Source: Claveliimonas acetigenes (GTDB lineage Bacteria > Bacillota > Clostridia > Lachnospirales > Lachnospiraceae). Taken from it: DNA of 41,454 nt. Below, in pieces: positions 32,927-41,438 of the stretch. Each line of letters begins with the position of its first letter. Within the stretch, counting starts at the first letter, position 1. Location of the stretch: positions 1-41,454 of the forward strand of contig NZ_JAOQJU010000030.1 of NCBI RefSeq assembly GCF_025567385.1, in the 5' to 3' direction. Under the pieces are notes generated by a model. It saw only the letters and a program-made list of their open reading frames with translations. It searched no databases and was not told where the DNA came from. The translations under genes and the position numbers were made by a program.

Positions 32927-33151
32927 TTAAACCTTTGTCTTTTGGGTAATCTTATAAATATATTCTTCTGGCGTAGGACGTTTATTTCCAAAATACTTTT
33001 TGAAATTTGCCTGCACCTCTGGGTCTGTACTGTTCATAGCTTCGTCAATCGTTGCTTCAATATCAGCCCGAACATCAGCAAATGATACACTGCCAGCTTT
33101 TGCACCAGCTTTCAATGCTTTTTTTATATCACGTTTTTTTAGCCCTATCAT
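32927..33151 (-). CDS. Spo0A-C-like miniature protein, copy B
   Basis: A 74-residue protein, IGLKKRDIKKALKAGAKAGSVSFADVRADIEATIDEAMNSTDPEVQANFKKYFGNKRPTPEEYIYKITQKTK. The second half aligns by eye with Spo0A-C (VRADIEATID against VERAIRHAIE, PTPEEYI against PTNSEFI). It is a near-twin of the gene at 37909 (about nine in ten bases equal by eye). It lies upstream, on the same strand, of merR, so it may belong to the following cargo operon. Confidence 0.65.
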   Translation of the reverse strand: MIGLKKRDIKKALKAGAKAGSVSFADVRADIEATIDEAMNSTDPEVQANFKKYFGNKRPTPEEYIYKITQKTKV

Positions 33152-33215
33152 GGTATCACTCCTAAATTCAATCGTCTATTACTGTAAAAAATAGTGTTCT
33201 ATTAGGTGGAATTTG

Positions 33216-33294
33216 ATTGCAAAGAATTGTACTTAAAGCTTTCCATAATGCAAGCCCACTTAAAGCACCGTATCAATGTTGGCATGGTTTTCAA
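33216..33294. repeat. About 75-bp diverged repeat, copy A
   Basis: Partner of 30005-30082. It ends 2 bp before the histidine-kinase stop codon, at the downstream end of the Bce-like cargo. Confidence 0.6.
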
Positions 33295-33295
33295 A

Positions 33296-34300
33296 TTACT
33301 CTGAAAAATTATGAACTGTTCCTTTTGGAAATGTAATGGTCAGTCTTGTATATTCTTTTTCCGTAGAAGCAATATCCAATTTCAAGCCCAACCTATCGCA
33401 TAATTTTTTCGATAGATACAGTCCCATACCCGTTGCATTTGCCTTGTTTCTATTTGAACCCGTAAAACCTTTTTCAAATACACGGGATAAATCAGACGCT
33501 TTTATTCCACAACCATTATCTTCAATCACAAGCAATATATTTGTACCATTGTCTTGACTGTATATCGTCAGCTTATTTTCTTGCTTATCAAAATACTTAA
33601 TCGCATTTTGCACGATTTGAGATAGAATGAATGTCAGCCATTTTTCATCAGTATAAATGACATTTTCTATGTCATGGATATTGATAATTGCTTTTCTTTC
33701 CATAAGCGAATGACGGAATTTCAGAATGACATTATGTATCACTTCGTCTAACTGCAACTGTTTTACAAAATAGTCTTTTTCCGTATTTTCGCTTCTTGCA
33801 TAGTAGAGCATTTGTTCCACTAACTGAAATATTTTGTCTGTTTCTTTTTTTAATGTGTAATTTTTTGTATTGTCAAACGTCAAAGACAATGCTCCTATCG
33901 GTATTTTTATTTCATGGGCGAAACTTTCCACATATTCTTGATAGTCCTGCTTTTCTTCTGTGATTTTGCCGATTTCATCATTCATAGATTTGCAGGCTTT
34001 TTTTAGTGCGTAGTAATAGGCTTCATTTTGAAATTCTTTTGGCTTTGGTAAAACGTCTGCAATATAATAGGTTTCTTCCAGTCCATCTACTAAATCAATA
34101 ATATGTTGTGAAGCGTTACGTTTCTTCCGATACAAACACCATTGAAAAAGCCCTTGTATGCTGATGAACAGAATTACCAGCAATACAACAAATAGCATAT
34201 CTACACCGTAGAAAATCAAGAGAAATGCTACTAAGGCAAGAAAGAAAAGCTGAAACAATATCTCTGTTATTTTTTCTTCTAAGAATGTAAAAAAACTCAC
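33296..34300 (-). CDS. BceS-type intramembrane histidine kinase
   Basis: A kinase of 334 residues. Two N-terminal helices with almost no external loop are typical of intramembrane-sensing kinases that sense through their transporter. H-box ESFAHEIKIPIGAL (His about 130), N-box QIVQNAIKYF, G1 EDNGCGI, G2 GMGLYLSKKLC. GTG 34300 overlaps the regulator stop (GTGA) behind GAGGAAAGGG; a TTG 9 bp upstream is too close to the RBS. It phosphorylates the response regulator encoded just upstream. Likely detects lantibiotics or bacitracin-like peptides through the partner ABC. Confidence 0.92.
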   Translation of the reverse strand: MSFFTFLEEKITEILFQLFFLALVAFLLIFYGVDMLFVVLLVILFISIQGLFQWCLYRKKRNASQHIIDLVDGLEETYYIADVLPKPKEFQNEAYYYALKKACKSMNDEIGKITEEKQDYQEYVESFAHEIKIPIGALSLTFDNTKNYTLKKETDKIFQLVEQMLYYARSENTEKDYFVKQLQLDEVIHNVILKFRHSLMERKAIINIHDIENVIYTDEKWLTFILSQIVQNAIKYFDKQENKLTIYSQDNGTNILLVIEDNGCGIKASDLSRVFEKGFTGSNRNKANATGMGLYLSKKLCDRLGLKLDIASTEKEYTRLTITFPKGTVHNFSE

Positions 34301-34956
34301 AGTTTCCAACCCTTTCCTCGTATATTTTCCAATAAATGAACAATACCGATTTCTTTCATTTTCTTTTTTAGACGAGTCATATTAACCAGTAATACATTTT
34401 CGTCTAAATAATATTTGTCGTTCCACAGCTTTTCCAATAGTTCTTCTTTGCTAATAACTTTATCTTCGTTCATAAAGAAGTAGTACAAAATACGAAATTC
34501 ATTTCTTGTCAGTTCAATGCTTTGCTCTTGATATTTCAAAATGGATAAGTGTAAATCAAGGGTACAATCTTTTTTGACAAGCTCACGGAAATTGTTTGGG
34601 TTTGACAACTGCAATGCACGCTTGATCTTCTCAAGAAGAATAAGCGTATCATATGGCTTTGTGATAAAATCAATCCCACCCACTTGAATACTTTTCAATT
34701 CGTCAGCATTTGTATCTCTGCTTGTTACAAAGATAATCGGTACTGGCATGACTTGTTTTATTTTCCTGCATACTTCATAGCCATTCTCATACGGCAGGTT
34801 AATATCAAGCAGAACCAGTTCTATGGAATATTGCTTTAATTCATCTGTCAGGTTTCCAAAGTCAGTCAATAAAACTGTTTCATATCCTTGTGTGTTCAAT
34901 AATTTAGAAAGCTCCAAACGAGTGATTTCATCATCTTCGATAATTGCTATTCTCAT
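34297..34956 (-). CDS. BceR-type OmpR-family response regulator
   Basis: About 219 residues: receiver domain with acidic EDDE, phospho-acceptor Asp in LVLLDINLP and Lys in TKPYD; a C-terminal winged helix ends with LTRNEFRILYYFF and LLENIRGKGWKL. ATG 34956 (MRIAIIEDDE) follows a GGGGGTG RBS; an 8-codon extension was rejected. Controls transporter expression on peptide challenge. It lies between the permease and the kinase, the opposite of the usual RS-AB order. Confidence 0.93.
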   Translation of the reverse strand: MRIAIIEDDEITRLELSKLLNTQGYETVLLTDFGNLTDELKQYSIELVLLDINLPYENGYEVCRKIKQVMPVPIIFVTSRDTNADELKSIQVGGIDFITKPYDTLILLEKIKRALQLSNPNNFRELVKKDCTLDLHLSILKYQEQSIELTRNEFRILYYFFMNEDKVISKEELLEKLWNDKYYLDENVLLVNMTRLKKKMKEIGIVHLLENIRGKGWKL

Positions 34957-35014
34957 TTCAACACCCCCTTGATTTACCATTATAATAATTCCACAGCAGG
35001 AGAGCTAGAAAAAT

Positions 35015-36982
35015 CTAACTCGCCTCATTGATATTTCGTTTGAAACCGATATACGTTGCTATCCAGTAAATACTATAAATTAGGAAGAAGATAATTAAAT
35101 TCAAGCCAAAGTACATTAGATAAAGGTGTTTATCTCCCAAAATTTGTTGATACACATTATTCAATGACGACATCATCACGAAAGAACATAATATTGCTGA
35201 TATTGCAGGGACACAAAATAATATCAATAATTGTTTTCTGATTGTCTTAAATAGCGACTTGTCATTTATTCCTAATCTTCGCAAGGTCAGGTAGCGATAT
35301 TTGTATTTAGTAGAGTCGCTCAATGATTGAACTGCCAAAATTGTCCCTACTGCGGAAATCAAGATAAATGCAATATACATAAACAGACTGACTACTATTG
35401 CAACCATTGCTTTTTGTTGTTCTATTTCTGCACCTCTTACGTTTACTCTATACGATTCGTCATTTATTTCTCCATTTTCATCAACCTTTACTAATTGATG
35501 TTGCATATCTTCTTTTATCTTATTTTCTAATTCTGCGTCTGTATCTTCTTTTGTATCTATAATCAAATGATTTTCTGATACTTCAAGTCCTTGAGCATAT
35601 TTATCTGGAAGTACAACAACAAATCTGCCAGTATTAGTTATAGAGTTCCAATAAGACTTAGTGTCATATCCTTTTAATTTCAAATTTTTATTTGCTACTG
35701 TTATGGTTTCAATATCTTTGTTATCTTCAACCTCATATGCAAACTTGCTATTTGTAACTATATAGTATTCGTTATCATTTAAAGAAAGCAACGGCATCTT
35801 TCTTAATTCTAGTAATCTATTATAATCACTTAACTTCAAGACTGGGTCAAAATCATAATATTCTGATTGGAAAAAATTTTGTACCTGATGATTCGGCTCT
35901 TTATAAATGTCGTACTCAATGGTATTATCAATCGTATATTCTTCTTCAATTACTCGAATATATTCATCAAATACCTGCTTATCATCAAAGAGTTGTACAT
36001 CATATGGTGCATTTAAATTCACGCTGATATCATACGAAGCTTTGTTGATACTAGAATAATTCAGAGCCAGCAGTGAAATTAAAATCAACATAGACAATGT
36101 ACCAAATGTGAAGCTCATTGTTCTTGCTTTAGAAGCAAATGTTCTTGCTACAAACAGATTATCATTTTGATATTTCATTTTTTTATTCTTTAACAAAACA
36201 GTCAAGAACATATCTGCACAAGTTGTAGATATACCATAAATGCTGATAATCAACATGATTACGCTTACCATCAAATAGGTAAGTGTTTCTTGCTTATTAA
36301 AATTATCCATAGTACAACGTGAATTCCAGAGAAAAAGAGAAATCGCACCAAGAATAATACTTAAAACAAAAATGACATTTCTTTTTTTACTGTCACGGAA
36401 CATTTTCTTTTCATTTTGTTTATCAAAGTAAAGAAAATCACGTATCGTCATTTTACTTATTCTTCTTAATAGATTAAGTAAAACCAAAACATAAATAGTT
36501 AAAAAATAAATTATCAATAGTCCAATAGAAACAAAATTCAAAGAAATAAAGAGAGTTTTTGGAATACCCAGTAAGTTTACAATTACTAACGACACAAACT
36601 GGCTGAATAAAAAGCCAATAGGAATAGCTAATACAAATGCTAAAATTCCCAACAGTATATTTTCAATTATAACTAAGTGGGCAATTTCTTTTTTCTTAAT
36701 GCCAAGAAGCATATATGTTCCTAATTCTTTACTTCTTTTTTCAAACATAAATTTCGTTGTATAGTTGATCAAAAAGCATATCACAAAAATAATAAGGATA
36801 TTTACAGCGAACAATGAATTCTTAAATGCATCCATACTGGAACATAACTTTACAATTTCATCAGAACTTGCCACCAAATTAAAAGCAAATATAAGAGAAA
36901 AGGATGCAGTAACGGTTATCAGATAAATCAAATAATCTTTAATATTTCTTTTTGTATTTCTATACGCTAACTTACCTAACAT
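35015..36982 (-). CDS. BceB-type ABC permease
   Basis: A 655-residue permease with about ten helices and a large external domain (about residues 320-520, soluble, containing FQSEYYDFDPVLKL) between the seventh and eighth, the hallmark of peptide-antibiotic resistance BceB/VraG permeases, and FtsX-like end segments. It starts at ATG 36982 (GGAGG 11 bp upstream) and overlaps the ATPase end. A GTG 12 bp upstream directly after the RBS is less likely. Confidence 0.92.
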   Translation of the reverse strand: MLGKLAYRNTKRNIKDYLIYLITVTASFSLIFAFNLVASSDEIVKLCSSMDAFKNSLFAVNILIIFVICFLINYTTKFMFEKRSKELGTYMLLGIKKKEIAHLVIIENILLGILAFVLAIPIGFLFSQFVSLVIVNLLGIPKTLFISLNFVSIGLLIIYFLTIYVLVLLNLLRRISKMTIRDFLYFDKQNEKKMFRDSKKRNVIFVLSIILGAISLFLWNSRCTMDNFNKQETLTYLMVSVIMLIISIYGISTTCADMFLTVLLKNKKMKYQNDNLFVARTFASKARTMSFTFGTLSMLILISLLALNYSSINKASYDISVNLNAPYDVQLFDDKQVFDEYIRVIEEEYTIDNTIEYDIYKEPNHQVQNFFQSEYYDFDPVLKLSDYNRLLELRKMPLLSLNDNEYYIVTNSKFAYEVEDNKDIETITVANKNLKLKGYDTKSYWNSITNTGRFVVVLPDKYAQGLEVSENHLIIDTKEDTDAELENKIKEDMQHQLVKVDENGEINDESYRVNVRGAEIEQQKAMVAIVVSLFMYIAFILISAVGTILAVQSLSDSTKYKYRYLTLRRLGINDKSLFKTIRKQLLILFCVPAISAILCSFVMMSSLNNVYQQILGDKHLYLMYFGLNLIIFFLIYSIYWIATYIGFKRNINEAS

Positions 36983-37742
36983 TTCCCACTTCACCTCCGA
37001 GCAAGGTTAATATATCCAGTATTTCATTGAAGAAATCTTTTCTGCTTTTTTCCCCTCTGAAAATTTCATTGAATATTTTACCGTCTTTCAAGAACAAAAT
37101 ACGTTCACAGAAAGACGCACTAAACGGGTCATGTGTTACCATTAAAATAGTAGCCTGCATTTTCTTGTTGATTTCAGACATTGTTTCCAGTAATAATCTG
37201 GAAGCTTTTGAGTCCAAAGCTCCCGTCGGTTCATCAGCTAAAATCAGTTTCGGTTCATTGATTAAGGCTCTAGCACAAGCACAACGCTGTTTTTGTCCGC
37301 CAGAAACTTCATAAGGAAATTTCGATAAAATATCACGAATACCCAATTTATCGGCGATAGCATGAACTCTTTTCTCAATATCAGTAGGGTTCTGTTTGTT
37401 GATAACCAATGATAAAGAAATGTTTTCTCCAATCGTTAAAGTATCTAAAAGGTTGAAATCTTGAAAAATGAACCCTAGATTTTCACGTCTGAAATCAGCA
37501 AAATCTTTATCCTTGATTTTGGTAATATCTTGATTATTGACTGTAATGTGTCCGCTGGTTACAGTATCAATCGTAGAGATACAGTTTAATAGGGTAGTCT
37601 TTCCAGAACCACTAGCTCCCATGATTGCGACAAATTCGCCCTTATCTACATACATAGAAATACCGTCTACTGCCTTTGTGATATTTCCAGAGTTACCCCC
37701 GTAGTATTTTTTTACTTGCTCTAAATTTAAAATGTGTTCCAT
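36972..37742 (-). CDS. BceA-type ABC ATPase
   Basis: A 256-residue ATPase: GASGSGKTTLLNCI (Walker A), VSGGQKQRCACARAL (signature), LILADEPTGALDS (Walker B), H-loop MVTHDP. Member of the MacB/LolD-like group used by Bce systems to free target lipids from peptides. It starts at ATG 37742 with GAAAGGAGCG upstream; a 9-codon extension was rejected. First gene of its four-gene operon, directly downstream of a Spo0A-C-like gene. Confidence 0.93.
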   Translation of the reverse strand: MEHILNLEQVKKYYGGNSGNITKAVDGISMYVDKGEFVAIMGASGSGKTTLLNCISTIDTVTSGHITVNNQDITKIKDKDFADFRRENLGFIFQDFNLLDTLTIGENISLSLVINKQNPTDIEKRVHAIADKLGIRDILSKFPYEVSGGQKQRCACARALINEPKLILADEPTGALDSKASRLLLETMSEINKKMQATILMVTHDPFSASFCERILFLKDGKIFNEIFRGEKSRKDFFNEILDILTLLGGEVGNVR

Positions 37743-37769
37743 TAAAAATCGCTCCTTTCTTCCTGCCAC

Positions 37770-37908
37770 ATTTATTTGTTTTGGAATACAATTAAATTAT
37801 AGCAAGGGCAGTATTCAATTACACTTACAGTTTTGAAAGTAAACAGAGAGTAAAAGAGCCGTGATAATGCAGATCACAATTCTGTGAAGCATTTCCACGA
37901 CCCTTTTA
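37770..37908. other. Bce-operon upstream region
   Basis: No gene. On the minus strand a TATAAT (near plus 37798) gives a possible -10. A dyad with ATTACACTTACAGT near 37827 recalls the TTACA-type BceR boxes, but spacing could not be confirmed. Confidence 0.35.
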
Positions 37909-38139
37909 TTATAATTTTACCTTTGTCTTTTTCGTAATGGTATAAATGTATTCCTCTGGTGTAGGGCGTTTATTTCCAAAATACTTTTTGAAATTTGCCT
38001 GCACTTCTGGGTCGGTGCTGTTCATAGCTTCATCAATCGTTGCTTCAATATCCGCCCGAACATCAGCCAATGATACACCGCCAGCTTTTGCTCCTGCTTT
38101 CAAGGCTTTTTTAATATCTCGTTTTTTAAGTCCTATCAT
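37909..38139 (-). CDS. Spo0A-C-like miniature protein, copy A
   Basis: A 76-residue near-twin of the 32927 protein; differences include GVSLADV for SVSFADV and a KVKL tail. It starts ATG 38137-38139 and lies directly upstream of the Bce-like operon. The set [Spo0A-C-like gene, cargo operon, 75-bp repeat] occurs twice in a row. See copy B for the domain match; function not shown. Confidence 0.65.
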   Translation of the reverse strand: MIGLKKRDIKKALKAGAKAGGVSLADVRADIEATIDEAMNSTDPEVQANFKKYFGNKRPTPEEYIYTITKKTKVKL

Positions 38140-38170
38140 AGTATTACCTCATCATAATTTAGCGAATGTT

Positions 38171-38596
38171 TTAAAAATGTTTTTCAAAATGTTTATACAG
38201 AACAATCCCTAAAAATGTTTGCAGTAGGAATAACCCAAAGATAACTCCTATAATCCAAGCTTCAATATGAAGTAACGCAAATACAAACGCAACAAACAAG
38301 TACACGAAGGTCATTATCTGATACACTAAAGAACCAGCTTTCATTCTTAAAAATACTTTTCTTTCATCAACATTATTGATGTGATTTTCTCTATTTATAT
38401 TTTCCAATTTTTCTTTATTTTTTGGCATTTCATAATAACAAATTTTCAATAATTGAACACCAGAAGCAAAAGCTAAACCAAGCCCTATTGCATAAAAAAG
38501 TGTAGAGTAGTAGTCAGTATCAATAACGAAATATCCAAAACATATAAAGATTATGCCTATAATAATTTCAATGATAAATGGTAATTTTTTCTTCAT
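38171..38596 (-). CDS. Four-helix membrane protein, unknown
   Basis: A 141-residue protein with four hydrophobic segments in two pairs separated by a charged loop (KNKEKLENINRENHINNVDERK). It starts at ATG 38596 (AAAGGTGG upstream). The soluble loop DERKVFLRMKAGSLVYQ resembles the loop in the next protein (ENDERNIAITNASLA), so the two are probably related membrane proteins. It belongs to an operon led by an XRE regulator, an arrangement seen in small regulated membrane modules. No substrate suggested. Confidence 0.6.
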   Translation of the reverse strand: MKKKLPFIIEIIIGIIFICFGYFVIDTDYYSTLFYAIGLGLAFASGVQLLKICYYEMPKNKEKLENINRENHINNVDERKVFLRMKAGSLVYQIMTFVYLFVAFVFALLHIEAWIIGVIFGLFLLQTFLGIVLYKHFEKHF

Positions 38597-38619
38597 TGTT
38601 AATTCCACCTTTCAAAAGA

Positions 38620-39033
38620 CTACATTTTCTTATCTAAATAACGAGCTGTTATAACCCATGTGATTTGTCCGATAGCAATAACTCCTACTATCGAAAAAAA
38701 TACAACTTTACTCATATATCCCATAAAGATAAGAGCAAATAATACAAGAACCAATAATGTAAGTGTTACTTTATAAGCATTCGCAAGAGAAGCATTAGTA
38801 ATTGCGATATTTCTTTCATCATTTTCTAATATTTGCATTTCTTTTGTCGGCTTACTGAATATATCACACCCCATTAAAATCAATATTATTCCAATAAGTG
38901 TTGTACCATAGACAACCAAATCTGGACGAGGTACAGGTAATAGTTGATGTACTCCTAAACCATAAGTTAGTAAACCACCTAAAAGAACTATTACACCGAC
39001 AAATAATTCTACTTTTTGTATCTTATGCTTCAT
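38620..39033 (-). CDS. Four-helix membrane protein (DUF2178-like), unknown
   Basis: A 137-residue membrane protein with four helices and the internal loop ILENDERNIAITNASLANAYK, which recalls the DERxxxI motif of DUF2178-type proteins. The start ATGA overlaps the XRE stop, so it is translated with the regulator. Likely target or partner of that regulator. No function known. Confidence 0.6.
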   Translation of the reverse strand: MKHKIQKVELFVGVIVLLGGLLTYGLGVHQLLPVPRPDLVVYGTTLIGIILILMGCDIFSKPTKEMQILENDERNIAITNASLANAYKVTLTLLVLVLFALIFMGYMSKVVFFSIVGVIAIGQITWVITARYLDKKM

Positions 39034-39233
39034 TTACTTTCCTCCTCATAAATAAAAATTTCTTCAATGCTCATTTGAAAGTACCTTGCAATTTTAAAGG
39101 CTAACATAATAGAGGGATTGTAGCGTCCATTTTCTAAAGAGCCTATTGTTTGACGAGATACTTCAAGAGCAGTCGCTAAATCTTCTTGTTTAATACCTCT
39201 TTGTTTTCGTAATTCTTCTAAACGATTTTTCAC
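39030..39233 (-). CDS. Small XRE-family regulator
   Basis: A 67-residue Cro/CI-type regulator: KNRLEELRKQRGIKQEDLATALEVSRQTIGSLENGRYNPSIMLAFKIARYFQMSIEEIFIYEEE. A longer open frame extends upstream to 39314, but GTG 39233 after AAAGGGG starts at the normal first helix and was chosen. It heads an operon of two membrane proteins. Confidence 0.85.
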   Translation of the reverse strand: MKNRLEELRKQRGIKQEDLATALEVSRQTIGSLENGRYNPSIMLAFKIARYFQMSIEEIFIYEEESK

Positions 39234-39333
39234 AACATACCCCTTTCTTGAACGAATGGAAAGTTTACTTTCCTTTTCTAATCTTATGATACTCCTGCGA
39301 GCAAAGAATGTCAAGCAAACTTTCCATATTTTA

Positions 39334-40245
39334 TTAACCTACAATCTTCCAGTTGCTATCCTTATGTAATACAAGCTCATACTGCGATACTTGCGTCGCT
39401 TTTGTCTGATTATCAAGGAACTTCACGGCAACCTTGACTTTTACATTGTCGCCGTCCTTTATAAAGATAGGGTTTACCAATTCAGAATAAAAGTAGTCCC
39501 TGCCGATAGGTTCAAGCACATTTCCCGATACATAGTAAGCAAGTTCTTTTTCTGTAGCTGTCGGGTAGAGCTTAAAGAATGTTTCCAAAAATGAGGTAGC
39601 GTCATTTACGGTATCAGCGTCCACGCTTGCGTCTGCTTCTGGTGTCTTTGGCTCATAGTCTGATTTTTCGATTGCTGGTGCAAGGGTAGGGTTCTGAACG
39701 ATTACCATATCCCCGTCAGCGTCCACATGGACTTTCACGGTATAGGTTGCTTTAATTGCTGTTGTCTGTTCTCCCTCTTTTATCTGCTGATCTACTTCGT
39801 AGGTGGCAGAAAAAGTGTCCGTTCCCGACTGTTCGATATTCCACACAATCACATCTGTAACCGTGGAACTGGTCGGTATATCGGTTCTAATGGTATCCAC
39901 ATTCAAGTCCTGCAATTCCTTTGTCAGATAACCGTTGATTGCCTGCGTTCTTGCTTCAATCGCTTCTTTGCTGTTATTCCATGTGTAATAGGACTTCGCA
40001 AAGTTCTTCACGAAATTTTCTATCCCGTTGGTGTCCTGCAAGCGAAGTTCAATGATTTCTTTTTCATGGGTCGTGTGCTGGTCGATAGCCGTAAAATTCT
40101 TATACACCCCGAAGCTCACGCTTGCAATAAGTACCACCCACAACGCAATCACGGCTTTCTTATGTGTGCCTACCTTAACAGTACGCACCTTTTTTTCTTT
40201 TGGTTCTTTGATAGTTTCTGTCTGTTTCTTATTCTTCTTAAACAT
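39334..40245 (-). CDS. Conjugal transfer protein, Tn916 Orf13/TcpC-like
   Basis: A 303-residue protein: basic cytoplasmic N terminus, one helix AVIALWVVLIASVSFGVYKNF (about 30-50), then two NTF2-like outer domains (about 75-180 and 200-300) joined at PAIEKSDYEPKTPE. It closely resembles Tn916 Orf13, a TcpC-like member of the Gram-positive transfer channel. It starts 15 bp after the Orf14 gene, in the usual Tn916 order. Confidence 0.93.
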   Translation of the reverse strand: MFKKNKKQTETIKEPKEKKVRTVKVGTHKKAVIALWVVLIASVSFGVYKNFTAIDQHTTHEKEIIELRLQDTNGIENFVKNFAKSYYTWNNSKEAIEARTQAINGYLTKELQDLNVDTIRTDIPTSSTVTDVIVWNIEQSGTDTFSATYEVDQQIKEGEQTTAIKATYTVKVHVDADGDMVIVQNPTLAPAIEKSDYEPKTPEADASVDADTVNDATSFLETFFKLYPTATEKELAYYVSGNVLEPIGRDYFYSELVNPIFIKDGDNVKVKVAVKFLDNQTKATQVSQYELVLHKDSNWKIVG

Positions 40246-40260
40246 ATTTTCAAGTCCTTT

Positions 40261-41268
40261 CTATTGTTTTACTCGTCCTGCACCGATTAAGTGCTGTTGC
40301 CAGTAACTACTACTTAGGTCTGCATATCCTATCGGGTTGCCTGCATGGTACATCTGTGTCGGCGAAACGAGAATACCAACGTGTGTTACATAACTTCCAG
40401 CATTATAGGTAGAATGAAAAAACACCAAGTCCCCAGCCTTTGCCTGCGAAAGTGGAAGATGTTGGGTAGCGTCATACTGTGCTTGTGCCGTTCTCGGTAA
40501 GGAGATACCAGCTTTTCCATAACACCATTGCGTCAGTCCCGAACAGTCAAAAGAAGTGTTGGGATTGCTACCGCCATACACATATTTCCAGCCTTGATAT
40601 TTCAACGCTTCATTCATTACCTTTTGTGCCAGCTCTCCCGATACCTGCGAAACAGTTAAATACTGATTGACTAATTCCACATAGAACATATTTCCATAGC
40701 CATACCGCCAGCCCCCGTTCTTCGCAACAGCTATCGGGTTGGTGTAGGTTATTTTCTTTCCACCCGATTTCTCACGAGCGAAGCTCTCTGCAAGATTAAA
40801 AGTGTGTTTCTTTCCTTTTCCTGCCACATATCCCACATAGCCACCGCCATAGTTATAGGACTGTATCGCTACATTCAAATCGTCGATACCTTGATTTTTG
40901 CAGGAAGAAAGCAGGGACGCAAAATACTTACACCCCTGCTTGATTGAACTTTCTGTATCTAAAGAGTTAGGTGGTAAACCAAGACTTTCCGAACTCTGCA
41001 TAACATCTTCTGCCGTACCGCCACTTTCTACTTGAATGATAGCAAGCAGTACATTGACATACTCGGAGATACCGTTTTCTCTGGCGTATTTTTCCACCAT
41101 AGGCTGATGTTTCAAAACTTCTGCGGATAGGTTCATACCCGTAATGCCAGAAGAAAAGTTGCTGTTCTCGTCGTCGCTGTCCGCACTAATCAACACCCCA
41201 AAGAAAAGCACCAGAGAAAATAGGATAGGAAACAGACTGCCAATGAGAGCGATATGTTTCAGTTTCAT
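40261..41268 (-). CDS. Bifunctional cell-wall hydrolase, Tn916 Orf14/CwlT-like
   Basis: A 335-residue protein: anchor LKHIALIGSLFPILFSLVLFFGVLIS, lysozyme-like domain (catalytic Glu in IIQVESGG, about 80) and C-terminal NlpC/P60 domain (Cys in NTSFDCSGL, His in YVTHVGIL). It opens the wall for the transfer channel. It starts at ATG 41268, overlapping the Orf15 stop; the ORF runs further up only because of an open frame through Orf15. Matches the family length. Confidence 0.94.
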   Translation of the reverse strand: MKLKHIALIGSLFPILFSLVLFFGVLISADSDDENSNFSSGITGMNLSAEVLKHQPMVEKYARENGISEYVNVLLAIIQVESGGTAEDVMQSSESLGLPPNSLDTESSIKQGCKYFASLLSSCKNQGIDDLNVAIQSYNYGGGYVGYVAGKGKKHTFNLAESFAREKSGGKKITYTNPIAVAKNGGWRYGYGNMFYVELVNQYLTVSQVSGELAQKVMNEALKYQGWKYVYGGSNPNTSFDCSGLTQWCYGKAGISLPRTAQAQYDATQHLPLSQAKAGDLVFFHSTYNAGSYVTHVGILVSPTQMYHAGNPIGYADLSSSYWQQHLIGAGRVKQ

Positions 41269-41393
41269 TTTTTCTTCTGTCCTTTCTTTGTTACAAGGCT
41301 TCGGTTTTTCTCTTTGGTCTGCTGGTTCTTTTGGACGGTTTGCGTCTGCTGAACCTTTGTCCTGATGTGGTATAAAAAAAGTTGACACCCCAT

Positions 41394-41409
41394 TCTCAAG
41401 GATTTGAGA
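41394..41409. repeat. Inverted repeat upstream of the right-edge gene
   Basis: TCTCAA (41394-41399), GGAT, TTGAGA (41404-41409) just before TATAAT (41410-41415). It may be an operator of the new gene or part of an IS end. TTGACA at 41382 is 22 bp from the TATAAT, too far for a normal promoter. Confidence 0.4.
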
Positions 41410-41438
41410 TATAATCTAGAGAATAAGGAGTGAACAAA

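Noticed and set aside
39727..40306. Plus-strand ORFs of 187 and 92 codons opposite the Orf13 gene
   Set aside because: Shadows of a strongly conserved transfer gene.
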